A DNA stretch of 40,310 bases from an uncultured Pseudomonadota bacterium. GTDB taxonomy: Bacteria > Pseudomonadota > Gammaproteobacteria > Competibacterales > Competibacteraceae. This document shows, in pieces, positions 17,810-28,611 of this stretch. The notes under the pieces were generated by a model, which searched no databases, was not told where the DNA came from, and saw nothing but the letters and a program-made list of their open reading frames with translations. Position numbers and translations under genes: made by a program. Position 1 is the stretch's first letter, and every line of letters starts with the position of its first letter. The stretch spans positions 1-40,310 of the forward strand of contig CAIMUS010000151.1 in assembly GCA_903844665.1 (NCBI GenBank), given 5' to 3'.

Positions 17810-18038
17810 TCGGTACGCATCTATCTTGAATACGGTATTGGAAATTGCGAAAACTCGGGGCTTGGAGGAACCGGGCAGCGAGGTTGCGAACGTGTGCTAC
17901 GAACTGATCGAGGCTGCATTGGCGGAAGCATCGGTTTGGGAAGTGTCGCCCGATGAGATGGGTCTAGCAGGGTTTGATCCGGCGCAGTTGCTTCAAGCCC
18001 GCAAGCCCGCTCGGTTGCCACTTACTCAGGAGGCATAG
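17796..18038 (+). CDS. small acidic protein of unknown function
   Basis: This encodes 80 residues (MAMSDRYASILNTVLEIAKTRG...). It is mostly acidic and helical, with no signal peptide. Its start overlaps the end of the preceding gene by 14 bp, a sign of translational coupling, and a second ATG two codons in is also possible. It closes the cluster of three small genes. No family recognised; co-occurrence with the two genes before it is the best clue to its role. Confidence 0.6.
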   Translation: MAMSDRYASILNTVLEIAKTRGLEEPGSEVANVCYELIEAALAEASVWEVSPDEMGLAGFDPAQLLQARKPARLPLTQEA

Positions 18039-18175
18039 GCCGGGCTGAGCTTGCGAAGCTCGACATGATGAGCATTCGGTATTTATAAAACGGTTGGGGA
18101 ATGCGACGTTGTAGACACTTCAACGGTCATGCTTTTCAGAAAGAAGCACCCCCAGGGATGAAAATCGGCCACCAT

Positions 18176-18286
18176 GTCGGGTTACGGTGCGCCCGCCAAG
18201 TTTCTGCTATCTCCAGGCTTGGTGGAAGGGCGCACCTAACCCGACCTACGGGATTTTCACGGTAACCCGACCTACGGGGATTTTCA
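18176..18286. repeat. 75-bp hairpin repeat plus a short tandem duplication
   Basis: 18176-18250 is the second copy of the GTCGGGTTACGG family seen at 423-497. It is followed by a roughly 28-bp tandem duplication (ACCCGACCTACGGG-ATTTTCACGG twice, 18237-18290). The 18039-18465 gap holds no gene; pyrG control signals must lie in it, but no clear promoter boxes are seen. Confidence 0.7.
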
Positions 18287-18435
18287 CGGCAACCTAAGAA
18301 TGTTGGACAAACGCGCAGCACTGCCTAACCTGATTTTCATGCACAGGGGCGATGGATAATCGCCATGACCGTTGTTAGTTTCGTAGTGGGCATGATGAAA
18401 CAGTCGCTCAGAAAGCGTTTGTCTGGTATCTTTAA

Positions 18436-20094
<1,659 letters not shown>

Positions 20095-20126
20095 ACGAGG
20101 GTCCGCCGCCATTCTGACGCCGTTGA

Positions 20127-20233
20127 GTAGGGGCGGTTCGCGAACCGCCTCGATAACATCTGCCTGTAGGGGCGGTTCGCGAACCGCCTCGATAACATCT
20201 GCCTGTAGGGGCGGTTCGCGAACCGCCCCTACT
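20127..20233. repeat. three REP-like palindromes in 39-bp tandem
   Basis: Units start at 20127, 20166 and 20205. Each holds the palindrome core GTAGGGGCGGTTCGCGAACC; the first two end in CGCCTCGATAACATCTGCCT, the third has the full CGCCCCTAC arm. It fills the pyrG-kdsA gap and may modulate read-through or mRNA stability. Confidence 0.88.
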
Positions 20234-20264
20234 AATACCCATCCCCCGACAGGGGAGGCCCATC

Positions 20265-21098
20265 ATGAAACTATGTGAATTCGAAGTCGGCCTGGAACAT
20301 CCGCTGTTTTTGATCGCCGGGCCGTGTGTGATCGAAAGCCGGCAGTTGGCGCTGGACACCGCCGGCGCGCTCGAGGAAATGACCCGGCGCCTGGGGATTC
20401 CTTTTATCTACAAATCGTCCTTCGACAAGGCCAACCGTTCTTCCTGCGAGAGCTATCGCGGTCCCGGTCTGGAGGAAGGGTTGCGGATTCTGGAGACGGT
20501 CAGGCGCGAGATCGGGGTGCCGGTGCTCACCGACGTCCACGAGGATACGCCGCTGGCGGAAGTGGCCGCCGTGGTGGATGTGTTGCAGACCCCGGCGTTT
20601 CTCTGCCGGCAGACCAACTTTATCCAGAACGTGGCCCGCCAGGGCAGGCCGGTCAATATCAAGAAGGGCCAGTTCCTGGCCCCCTGGGATATGGCCAACG
20701 TGGTCGACAAGGCCCGTGCCGTCGGCAACGACCAGATTATGGTATGCGAACGGGGCGTGAGCTTTGGTTACAATAACCTGGTATCCGATATGCGCGCCCT
20801 GGCGGTGATGCGCGCCACCGGCTGTCCGGTGGTGTTCGACGCCACCCATTCGGTGCAGTTGCCGGGCGGGCAGGGTACGGCCTCCGGCGGCCAGCGGGAA
20901 TTCGTCCCGGTGCTGGCGCGGGCGGCGGTGGCCGCCGGGATCGCCGGCCTGTTCATGGAGACCCATCCGGATCCCGACCGGGCTTTGAGCGACGGTCCCA
21001 ATGCCTGGCCGCTGGGGATGATTGCAGAGTTGCTGGCCACTCTGAAAGCCCTGGACGATACGGTAAAAAAACATGGTTTTTTAGAGGCGGAATTGTAG
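20265..21098 (+). CDS. kdsA: 3-deoxy-8-phosphooctulonate synthase (KDO-8-phosphate synthase)
   Basis: This encodes 277 residues, normal for the family. Motifs: [30 protein letters not shown], and [13 protein letters not shown]. It condenses arabinose-5-phosphate and phosphoenolpyruvate in the cytoplasm, the first committed step of KDO for lipopolysaccharide, so the host is Gram-negative. A strong ribosome site (GGGGAGG) precedes the ATG. The last codons (FLEAEL-stop) are duplicated just downstream at 21144-21181. Position between pyrG and eno is the usual one. Confidence 0.97.
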   Translation: MKLCEFEVGLEHPLFLIAGPCVIESRQLALDTAGALEEMTRRLGIPFIYKSSFDKANRSSCESYRGPGLEEGLRILETVRREIGVPVLTDVHEDTPLAEVAAVVDVLQTPAFLCRQTNFIQNVARQGRPVNIKKGQFLAPWDMANVVDKARAVGNDQIMVCERGVSFGYNNLVSDMRALAVMRATGCPVVFDATHSVQLPGGQGTASGGQREFVPVLARAAVAAGIAGLFMETHPDPDRALSDGPNAWPLGMIAELLATLKALDDTVKKHGFLEAEL

Positions 21099-21181
21099 AA
21101 TAAGGGGCGTATTCCTAACCACAAACCACCAGCCACTAAACACTTTTTAGAGGCGGAATTGTAGAATGATGGGCGCATTCC
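21078..21181. repeat. direct repeat of the kdsA 3' end
   Basis: A 38-bp block at 21078-21115 (TTTTTAGAGGCGGAATTGTA, then GAAT...GGGCG.ATTCC) spans the kdsA stop. It is repeated at 21144-21181 with three mismatches, 66 bp on. The second copy carries the tail LEAEL-stop out of context. Confidence 0.85.
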
Positions 21182-21246
21182 GCCGCTGATATTTATCCAT
21201 GCCGGCCGATCCGGTTATGTGTGACCCGATTGGCCGGTCGTTATAA

Positions 21247-22557
<1,311 letters not shown>

Positions 22558-22631
22558 GACCGTCGTAGCAAAATAGAGGGGCGGCCGGTGCGGTCGCCCC
22601 ACTGCGCACAACCACTGGCAAGAATAATTTC

Positions 22632-23249
22632 ATGCGCATCGTGATCCTGATCCTGCTCATCTTGGTGGCGGTTTTGAACCACCGCTTATGGTTATCGGAT
22701 GGTGGGGGTTTTCAGAAAGTCTGGCTCCTGCAAGACGCTATCAAGGCTCAGGATGGCGAAAACAAATCTTTGAAAGAGCGCAATGAAACCCTGGACGCAG
22801 AAGTCAAGGATTTGAAAGAGGGTTTTACCGCCGTTGAGGAGCGTGCCCGGTTGGAGTTGGGCATGATCCGGCAGGGCGAGACCTTTTTTCAGATACTCGA
22901 AGGTCTGCCTCCCTCTGTCTCCACGCCGGCGGGTCAGAAGCCTCCTATCCAGCAGCAAGTCGTGCAAAAGCAGGCGCTTAAACAGGCTGGACGGCAACCC
23001 GCCGCGCACAAGCAGTCGTCGAAACCGGCTGGGCGACAGCAAACCGCGCAGAAACAGCCATCGAAACCGGCTGGGCGACAGCAAACCGCGCAGAAACCAC
23101 CGCAGCAGCGAGAGCAACCGCAAAAACCACTCGGGCAACGGCAGGTGGTACAGGTGGCGCAGAAACCAGCCGTGCAGAAACCAATCACTCAGAAGCCGGC
23201 GCGAAGCCAGCCAGTGCAGGGACCCCGTCTGACCAAACACGATGACTGA
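22632..23249 (+). CDS. ftsB: FtsB-like cell division protein with a long Gln/Lys/Pro-rich tail
   Basis: This encodes 205 residues; FtsB is usually near 90-105. Residues 1-16 form the single N-terminal membrane helix, then a coiled coil (about 25-75; [20 protein letters not shown]) and the family's [18 protein letters not shown] end. The segment has the FtsB position (between eno and ispD) and layout. FtsB with FtsL and FtsQ links the divisome to septal wall synthesis. The added tail (about 90-205) is low-complexity, rich in Gln, Lys, Pro and Ala, with a 14-residue repeat ([12 protein letters not shown]..). The last 8 bp overlap ispD, so the frame is genuine to its end. Tail function unknown. 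Confidence 0.85.
   Translation: MRIVILILLILVAVLNHRLWLSDGGGFQKVWLLQDAIKAQDGENKSLKERNETLDAEVKDLKEGFTAVEERARLELGMIRQGETFFQILEGLPPSVSTPAGQKPPIQQQVVQKQALKQAGRQPAAHKQSSKPAGRQQTAQKQPSKPAGRQQTAQKPPQQREQPQKPLGQRQVVQVAQKPAVQKPITQKPARSQPVQGPRLTKHDD
23019..23098 (+). repeat. 42-bp tandem repeat inside ftsB
   Basis: Two near-identical 42-bp units start at 23019 and 23061 (TCGAAACCGGCTGGGCGACA...). A more diverged unit precedes them. The period is 14 codons, so copy number could change without breaking the frame. Confidence 0.85.
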
Positions 23250-23943
23250 ACCGCGCTATTGGGCGGTGGTTCCGGCCGCCGGCGTAGGAAAACGCATGGG
23301 TAGCGCGATTCCAAAGCAATACCTGCCACTAGCGGGCTTAAGCGTCATCGTCCGTACCTTGGATACTTTATTGAGCCATCCGCGCATCAGCGGCGTGGCC
23401 GTGGCGATCGGCGCTGACGATCTCTGGTGGAACAGCATTCGCCTGGATACCGGCAAACCCCTGCTCCGGGTAAATGGCGGCGAGGAGCGCTGTCACTCGG
23501 TATTGAATGCGCTGTACGGGTTGCGGGAACGGGCCGCTGCGGAGGATTGGGTGCTGGTGCATGACGCGGTGCGTCCCTGCCTGCGGAGCACCGATCTGGA
23601 TGTTCTGATGGAGACCTTGAAAGACGATCCGGTGGGCGGTCTGCTGGCGGCGCCGGTGCGCGATACCATGAAACGCGCCGATGCCGACGGGCGGGTGAGC
23701 GCCACCGTGGACCGCGCCGCGCTCTGGCATGCATTGACTCCGCAGATGTTTCGCCTGCATGTTTTGTTAAATGCGCTGGAGCAGGCCCTGGAACAGGGCC
23801 TGCTGGTCACCGACGATGCGGCGGCGGTGGAAGCGCTGGGGCTGGCGCCCCGCCTGGTGGAAGGTCGCGCCGATAATATCAAGATTACCCGGCCTGAAGA
23901 TCTGGCGCTGGCGGAATTTTATCTGACACATTCTTTGGGCTGA
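23242..23943 (+). CDS. ispD: 2-C-methyl-D-erythritol 4-phosphate cytidylyltransferase
   Basis: This encodes 233 residues, normal length. Motifs: [11 protein letters not shown] and PKQYLPL (CTP-binding), LVHDAVRPC, and [11 protein letters not shown]. It makes CDP-methylerythritol in the MEP isoprenoid pathway. The start overlaps ftsB by 8 bp (translational coupling). ispF, which often follows, is missing here: a remnant of the moeA 3' end begins 2 bp after the stop, so the original neighbour was convergent moeA, now pushed 9 kb away by the island. Confidence 0.97.
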   Translation: MTEPRYWAVVPAAGVGKRMGSAIPKQYLPLAGLSVIVRTLDTLLSHPRISGVAVAIGADDLWWNSIRLDTGKPLLRVNGGEERCHSVLNALYGLRERAAAEDWVLVHDAVRPCLRSTDLDVLMETLKDDPVGGLLAAPVRDTMKRADADGRVSATVDRAALWHALTPQMFRLHVLLNALEQALEQGLLVTDDAAAVEALGLAPRLVEGRADNIKITRPEDLALAEFYLTHSLG

Positions 23944-23944
23944 T

Positions 23945-23969
23945 GTTGACTACATTAACCCCTCGAACG
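23945..23969. repeat. island boundary direct repeat, left copy (moeA 3' remnant)
   Basis: GTTGACTACATTAACCCCTC and the following GAACG match 33005-33029 at 24 of 25 positions. On the minus strand it reads the last moeA residues (FEGLM-stop). It sits 2 bp after the ispD stop. Confidence 0.85.
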
Positions 23970-24003
23970 CGACCTATTCCGCCCTACACGAGCCGGATGT
24001 CTT

Positions 24004-24357
24004 TCAATCATAAGGTCCTAAAAAGCGAATTCCATTAAAGTGAATAAGATGATCGGAGGCTTCCGCCACCCAAACTTCAGTTTCCCAGGATATTTCAGAT
24101 AAATGGCGCGCCATTTCAGTCCGGCTTGGAAAAGCGGTCACATATACCAGCCCTGCCGTTGCATTGCGAAATAAATACGCCAATTCATCACGGCGCTTCG
24201 GATTCACAGGACCATGACTGGTCACCGCCTCAATAAGCAGCAACCAATTTTTACCAGGTAAATAAATTGCTGTATCGGGCATCTTACCATGAGCGTCACT
24301 TTGTACGCCCAATCCTTTTAACATACCCTCATCTTGATTGAGATCGGGATTACTCAC
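24004..24357 (-). CDS. truncated BsuBI/PstI-type restriction endonuclease (C-terminal part)
   Basis: This encodes 117 residues from a GTG 3 nt after the methylase stop. The sequence HGKMPDTAIY, LLLIEAVTSHGPVNPKRR, YVTAFPSRTE and WETEVWVAEASDHLIHFNG matches the C-terminal catalytic part of BsuBI/PstI type II endonucleases. Full-length members have about 310-330 residues; about 200 N-terminal residues are missing. Since the gene directly follows its methylase, the deletion probably removed the start of the endonuclease gene. The product probably cannot restrict DNA, though the PD and E of a nuclease core are still visible. Recognition of a PstI-like site is inference only. Confidence 0.8.
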   Translation of the reverse strand: MSNPDLNQDEGMLKGLGVQSDAHGKMPDTAIYLPGKNWLLLIEAVTSHGPVNPKRRDELAYLFRNATAGLVYVTAFPSRTEMARHLSEISWETEVWVAEASDHLIHFNGIRFLGPYD

Positions 24358-24360
24358 TGC

Positions 24361-25920
24361 TTACTCAAGCTCCCTCTCCAGCAATGCATCGATTTCATCC
24401 TGGCGTGGAAAAACATCAGCGCTCACATGGCTTCCCAATCTTTCTAAAATGGCTTGCCCTGGATAACGTAGCATTCGCAAATCGCTGGCATTGACCTGGG
24501 TATGTCCGTTGAATTGGCGGAAATAGACATCGACAAGCGTAGAGTTTAGATAAACCGCCAAGCCTTTGGCCAGCAAAGGTGGTAATCCGGCGCCCCGCCT
24601 GTGAAAGATATTAAGATGATTTTCAAATCCAATGTTTTCACCTATTACCTGCATTGGATCATGAACGGCAGCCACCACCCGCCGCCGTTCCTCTTTTGCG
24701 GAAAAGCGTCGCACTACGGTGTAATAACCGTTCGGCATTAACCATTTATGCGAGATCTCCGTATCCAGAATGGCATTAGGCTTACGGCTGTCGGATTTGG
24801 GCCAAATGATAAAATTATGTCGAAAATGTGTCGGATAAATAAGAGGAACCGTACCGGGTTCTGGGCTGGCGCGCAAACATTCCTTGAGCCGGAAGTCCAC
24901 CACCGGACCAGTCGATACTTGAATTCCCAACTCATCCAGGCTGTACCTGAATTTCCCCATGCGCTCCACCAAGTTCCGGTTGACGGCGTTGGTGGCGATA
25001 TGAATAAAGCAATCGGGATCGTCGGGTTTGATGACGGTTGTGTAAGCGACTTCCTGAATGCTCATGTCGGCAATATCCAGGCCACGGCTGACGGAGATAG
25101 TAACATCACCGCGACCGGCGCCCTTGATAGCATGGAAAATAATGTTTTCCTGTAATACCTCATCCTCTTTAAAAGCCTGATCACGCTCCTCAAAGACGTG
25201 GATGCGCCTCAGTGTCATTGTATTCAGGAATAGCGTGCGGAACGGTTTGAAGTAAGGCCCATTGCAAAAACTTCGGGGTGTGATAGCCACCAGTTCACCG
25301 CCCGTTTCCAATAACTTTATGGCAATCGCCAGAAAAGCGGTATAGAGATTGCTGGTCTCCACGCCAATAGCGCGCAACCGCAGGCGGTGATCGGAAAGAC
25401 TGTGTATCTTTTTATAAGGCGGGTTGAGGATGACGTGGGTGTATAAAGATTCCTCACCGGCATTCGAGAAAAGGTCATGGACTAAGCGTTCACTGCCCGC
25501 ATGGATGAAGTCCTCCTGCAGCAATTTCGAGATGAAATGAATGCCGACTGATTGACAGGTTTGCCGGCAGGCTTCGAGGGTATTGTCAAGATAACCGATC
25601 AGGGCCGGTTCCAGTTCATAGACCGTGCTCCCTATCCTGTCAGGATGGGTAGAATGCTGACAGATTTCCGCAATGAAGGCGGCGGTTAGCGATCCTACGC
25701 CGGCGCCGGCATCGAGCAGTCGCATCTTGTTACCGCTCCAGTCACCGAACAGCGACGCCATGAAACGGGCAACCGGTTCGGGTGTCATGAACTGTCCGAG
25801 TGCAGACCGCCGCTGGGGGTCCAGCTTGCGGCTGGCTTCCAGCCGATAGTTATCGACTTTCTGCGATAAATTCATTGCAGTAGTAAAGCTGCGGTAATCC
25901 ATTCTCATAGGTCGAGACAT
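24361..25920 (-). CDS. N6-adenine DNA methyltransferase, BsuBI/PstI type
   Basis: This encodes 519 residues, near the roughly 500 of M.BsuBI. An SAM-binding motif I lies in LLDAGAGVGSLTAAF and the catalytic NPPY motif in ILNPPYKKIHS. The remainder is a target-recognition region. The early RRSALGQFMTPEPVARFM is typical of this methylase group. It should methylate adenine in a short palindrome and protect host DNA. It is followed by the truncated endonuclease, so it may now be a solitary methylase. The start is uncertain by a few codons (several Met near MSRPMRMDYR). It lies in the island. Confidence 0.9.
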   Translation of the reverse strand: MSRPMRMDYRSFTTAMNLSQKVDNYRLEASRKLDPQRRSALGQFMTPEPVARFMASLFGDWSGNKMRLLDAGAGVGSLTAAFIAEICQHSTHPDRIGSTVYELEPALIGYLDNTLEACRQTCQSVGIHFISKLLQEDFIHAGSERLVHDLFSNAGEESLYTHVILNPPYKKIHSLSDHRLRLRAIGVETSNLYTAFLAIAIKLLETGGELVAITPRSFCNGPYFKPFRTLFLNTMTLRRIHVFEERDQAFKEDEVLQENIIFHAIKGAGRGDVTISVSRGLDIADMSIQEVAYTTVIKPDDPDCFIHIATNAVNRNLVERMGKFRYSLDELGIQVSTGPVVDFRLKECLRASPEPGTVPLIYPTHFRHNFIIWPKSDSRKPNAILDTEISHKWLMPNGYYTVVRRFSAKEERRRVVAAVHDPMQVIGENIGFENHLNIFHRRGAGLPPLLAKGLAVYLNSTLVDVYFRQFNGHTQVNASDLRMLRYPGQAILERLGSHVSADVFPRQDEIDALLERELE

Positions 25921-25965
25921 ACAAAGCGTTTCCAGCCGGCTTGCTCTGAAAATACCGGGAACGGC

Positions 25966-26274
25966 CTACGACTGATCCTCACTCCTGTCTTCCCGACTGT
26001 GCCAGACGTGGACGATAATTACTAATGGTCCGACCAAGCGGTAACGCAGCACATAATTACCACTCCCAAATGGAATCAGCAAATCCCGGACCTCAGACAA
26101 TCCTTTGACCAGGCGCCCAGAGACGGGATATTCCTGAAGTCGTTTGGCAGCCGCTTTAATACGTTGGGCAGCGCGCCGGGCAGCAGTTGGATTGTGAGGC
26201 TGGATAAATTGCCGTAACCGCTGAATGTCAGCTAAAGCTTCCGGCAACCAGATCAGCCGCGCGGGACCGGGCAT
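25966..26274 (-). CDS. ParE/RelE-superfamily toxin
   Basis: This encodes 102 residues with the family layout: LIWLPEALADIQRLRQFI, then a helix rich in Ala/Arg, EYPVSGRLVKGLSEVRDL, YVLRYRLVG, and VHVWHSRED. The fold matches ParE (gyrase-directed) more than RelE, but substrate cannot be read. The gene overlaps its antitoxin by 22 bp downstream of it, the normal toxin-antitoxin order. Confidence 0.9.
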   Translation of the reverse strand: MPGPARLIWLPEALADIQRLRQFIQPHNPTAARRAAQRIKAAAKRLQEYPVSGRLVKGLSEVRDLLIPFGSGNYVLRYRLVGPLVIIVHVWHSREDRSEDQS

Positions 26275-26537
26275 TCAACTTCCTCGTCAGTTCCCCAGGT
26301 ATCCAGCCAGGCCATGACTGCCTCATTGTCGATATGCTCACCCGTAGCTTGGTAGCGTTCCCAACGCTCCAGAGTTTCACGATCATGGCGTTCCGAAGCT
26401 TCTTCACGCTCAACATACTCGCGGATGGCTTCGCGCATCAGCCAATGGACAGAACGTTGCCTAAGATTACCCAGCGCTTTCAGGCGCTCGCGCAGTCCAG
26501 GGTCTAATTTGACCCCCATCGTTGGGTTAGTGGACAT
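26253..26537 (-). CDS. ribbon-helix-helix (CopG/ParD-like) antitoxin
   Basis: From the ATG at 26537 (MSTNPTMGVKLD) the product has 94 residues; an upstream Met at 26558 is possible, but the chosen start has a GAGAATGG stretch before it. The N-terminal part (VKLDPGLRERLKALGNLRQRSVHWLMREAIREYV) is a ribbon-helix-helix DNA-binding domain. The acidic C-terminal tail (WDT-type) should wrap the toxin. It probably represses its own operon. Confidence 0.88.
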   Translation of the reverse strand: MSTNPTMGVKLDPGLRERLKALGNLRQRSVHWLMREAIREYVEREEASERHDRETLERWERYQATGEHIDNEAVMAWLDTWGTDEEVECPVPRG

Positions 26538-26823
26538 GCCATTCTCTAACGGTTGCAATCATTACAACCATTTTAGCATGCCGGTTTGGCACTTTTGGCG
26601 CTGTTCTCCTGGTTCGACACCCAGATCGACCCAGGTGAAGCCTGTCAGGAACAGCGGCAGTGTTGGATGCCCCTGGAGGTGTAGCTTTGCAGAGTATCCT
26701 GACTTCAACTGTCCCCTGGGAGCGCCGGCGTCCTCGCCGGCTGACAAACGAGCAGGTCGAGCATAAGCGCCGCATTGCCCGACCTTGCCCCACCTTGCCC
26801 GAATTCGTCACCGTGCATTCCAG

Positions 26824-27123
26824 TCAGATTCGTGCCCGACCTACCTGGCTCATCACATACTTGAACGCCTCCGGATCGCCGGCAATCTGTCGCGCCGTCC
26901 GCTCCAGGGAAGCTTCCCACTCCTCTACGGAGATGGCAGGCTCAAACGGATCGCCGAACCAAGTGACACTATCCTTTAATTCCGGCGGTGGCTGCCGGCC
27001 CTTGCGTGGGGCAGTCGTTTCAATCAATACCGTAACGATGACTCGCGCCGTTTCGATCACAGGGGCATCGCCCAACCATTTCAGGTGTCCCCGATCATAA
27101 ATCGCCTCGTAACTCTTCAGCAT
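26824..27123 (-). CDS. antitoxin-like small protein without a visible toxin
   Basis: This encodes 99 residues with a strong ribosome site (GAGGAGG, 5 nt before ATG). The start (MLKSYEAIYDRGHLKWLGD ... RVIVTVLIE) looks like AF2212/DUF104-type antitoxins, beta-strands that begin many antitoxins. The C-terminal half is acidic and helical (SVEEWEASLERTARQIAGD). No toxin gene adjoins it; the next sequence upstream is a fragment of an oxidoreductase. It may be an orphan antitoxin. The 26538-26823 gap holds only a small GC hairpin (26724-26741) and no gene. Confidence 0.65.
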   Translation of the reverse strand: MLKSYEAIYDRGHLKWLGDAPVIETARVIVTVLIETTAPRKGRQPPPELKDSVTWFGDPFEPAISVEEWEASLERTARQIAGDPEAFKYVMSQVGRARI

Positions 27124-27161
27124 GCAACCTCCTCAAAAATCAGCGAAGAAGCAAAACCCAC

Positions 27162-27347
27162 TCACAGCCTGTTCAACACCCGCTCCGCCGCCAGCACCCC
27201 CCGATACTGTGCCTCTTCGAATATCGAATAACCGCTTAAATCGGAATGAGCGAAATGAATGCGGCTCTGCCGATCCAATACCCGCCGGCGCGCTTCGCTC
27301 CAGATAAAGCCGACACGGGGACGGACCATGGCATGGCCCCAGCGGAT
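27162..27347 (-). pseudogene. C-terminal fragment of an FAD-dependent (amine-oxidase-like) oxidoreductase
   Basis: Read on the minus strand from 27347 to the stop at 27162, the frame gives IRWGHAMVRPRVGFIWSEA, then RIHFAHSDLSGYSIFEEA, QYRGVLAAERVLNRL and a stop. This resembles the end of flavin-containing oxidoreductases, where FAHSD and the EEA.YRG.RAA segment close the FAD site. No start codon and no N-terminal part is present. It is about 62 codons of a protein normally several hundred residues long. Confidence 0.75.
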
Positions 27348-27399
27348 GATAGTGTATTAAATTGTCTCCATCACTGAAAAATTTACAGTAAGATAAAAA

Positions 27400-27434
27400 T
27401 TGACCGGTCATTTATTTGTTAGTACAATAAAAAC
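27400..27434 (+). promoter_or_regulatory. sigma70-type promoter giving a leaderless brnT mRNA, with palindromic operator
   Basis: TTGACC (27400-27405) and TACAAT (27423-27428) are separated by exactly 17 bp. The expected transcription start is the A of the brnT ATG (27435), and no ribosome site is present. A perfect 10-bp palindrome TGACCGGTCA (27401-27410) covers the -35 box and is a good operator candidate for BrnA. Confidence 0.75.
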
Positions 27435-27713
27435 ATGATCACCTGGGATGAGCCGAAGCGCCAGAGCAATATCAAAGACCACGGCTGGGACTTCGTGGGT
27501 TGCGATGCGGTCCTCGACTACCCCGTGATCGGCGAGGAGGACACGCGCGAGGCTTACGGCGAGCAGCGCATTAACCCGATCGGCTGGCTGCGTGAGTCTA
27601 TCGTTCACATGACCTACACCGAGCGTGGCGAGGAGCTGCATGTGATCTCGCTACGGAAGGCAACGCCCCATGAAATCAAACGATACCGGCAAGCGATTTC
27701 CCGTCACCGATAA
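27435..27713 (+). CDS. brnT: BrnT toxin (type II toxin-antitoxin ribonuclease)
   Basis: This encodes 92 residues. The start (MITWDEPKRQSNIKDHGWDF) is the BrnT signature, followed by YGEQRINPIG, VHMTYTERGEELHVISLRKA and a closing helix. BrnT is a RelE-like ribonuclease that slows translation under stress. It is followed by brnA, overlapping by 44 bp. The promoter lies directly at the start codon, predicting a leaderless transcript, which is unusual for a toxin gene. Confidence 0.92.
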   Translation: MITWDEPKRQSNIKDHGWDFVGCDAVLDYPVIGEEDTREAYGEQRINPIGWLRESIVHMTYTERGEELHVISLRKATPHEIKRYRQAISRHR

Positions 27714-28032
27714 GGATTGGGAGGAGCTGATTAAGCAAGCCCGTGACCACGTAGACGATCCGGAGTGCCCCTACGACCCCAACGACCCCGAAGCCGTTGA
27801 CGCGTTCTGGAAAGACGCTGTGGTGACCCACGGCGGAGGTCCCCAGGCCGTGCGCCAAGCGCTCGATGAGCGCCGGCGGCGCCGCGGCCAGCGCGGCCCG
27901 CAGAAGGAGCCGACCAAAGTCCTGACGACGATCCGGCTGGACGCCGACGTGATCGAGCACTTCAAGGCCCAGGGACCGGCTTGGCAGACGCGCATCAACG
28001 ATGCCTTGCGTAAAGCCATGGGTGAATCGTGA
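27670..28032 (+). CDS. brnA: BrnA antitoxin
   Basis: This encodes 120 residues. The C-terminal part (TTIRLDADVIEHFKAQGPAWQTRINDALRKAM) is the ribbon-helix-helix DNA-binding domain of BrnA. The acidic N-terminal part (DDPECPYDPNDPEAVDAFW) should bind the toxin. A GGAAGG ribosome site precedes the ATG inside brnT, so the antitoxin can be made by itself from the polycistronic message. It likely represses the promoter at 27400-27434. Confidence 0.9.
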   Translation: MKSNDTGKRFPVTDKDWEELIKQARDHVDDPECPYDPNDPEAVDAFWKDAVVTHGGGPQAVRQALDERRRRRGQRGPQKEPTKVLTTIRLDADVIEHFKAQGPAWQTRINDALRKAMGES

Positions 28033-28182
28033 CGGCCTAACTTCGCGCTCCAGGCGACGACCTGCCGGCCGCGCCTTAGCTTGGCCCGTTCAACTCGCAG
28101 CGAGGAACCCATCAGTTCATTGTGCTGCAAGACCCGGAAGGAAGCCTCCTGCTCTTTGTGGTGGTGGCATCTGAAGTATCGA

Positions 28183-28611
28183 TCAGATGAATTCTAGATT
28201 GGTTTTGCCGGCGTTCGGTACTGCGGCCAGCGGGACCGCTCGATCAAGGGTGACCAGCCGCCCGCCTCGGCGCACCGCCAGCGCCAGCAGGTAGACATCG
28301 GTTAACTGGCGGGAGCCGAGCACATGCTGCCAATCCACGCATCGCGGCTCGAGCAGGCTCAGGTCATCGGGCCAGAATTCGTGCCAACGCGTCCCGATCG
28401 CCTCCGCCAGCCGGGCAGCGATCGCCGCAAGCGGCTGCGCGCCCGGATAGGCTGATTGGGACAGGATACGGATACAGCCGTTCTGGGTCAGCGGGCAGGA
28501 GGCCCACCCTTGCTCGATGTTGGCCTCGAGCCAGGCGCGGGCATTGCAGTGATGAACGTGCGCGGCATCCAGCAGCGCGATCAACACGTTCACGTCGAGC
28601 AGCGCCTGCAT
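28183..28611 (-). CDS. vapC: VapC-type PIN-domain toxin
   Basis: This encodes 142 residues. PIN-domain acidic residues are visible: Asp6 (LLDVNVLIAL), the middle Glu region, DVYLLALAVRRGG and TLDRAV. VapC toxins cut RNA, often tRNA. The start overlaps the stop of the antitoxin gene by 1 nt (ATGA), the typical coupled order. 28033-28182 between it and brnA holds no gene. Confidence 0.93.
   Translation of the reverse strand: MQALLDVNVLIALLDAAHVHHCNARAWLEANIEQGWASCPLTQNGCIRILSQSAYPGAQPLAAIAARLAEAIGTRWHEFWPDDLSLLEPRCVDWQHVLGSRQLTDVYLLALAVRRGGRLVTLDRAVPLAAVPNAGKTNLEFI

Noticed and set aside
20127-20233. Three 39-bp repeats resembling a small CRISPR array
   Set aside because: The whole 39-bp unit is repeated, with no variable spacers, and the core is a palindrome found singly elsewhere. 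No cas genes.
22578-22600. Terminator between eno and ftsB
   Set aside because: The GC stem lacks a T-tract, and ftsB follows shortly, so termination is not supported.
23941-24003. tRNA gene as the integration site of the island
   Set aside because: No cloverleaf or tRNA-like sequence; the duplicated boundary is the moeA 3' end instead.
26527-26811. 94-codon open frame on the minus strand
   Set aside because: Arg/Ser-rich, crosses a GC hairpin and overlaps the antitoxin promoter; no ribosome site or family.
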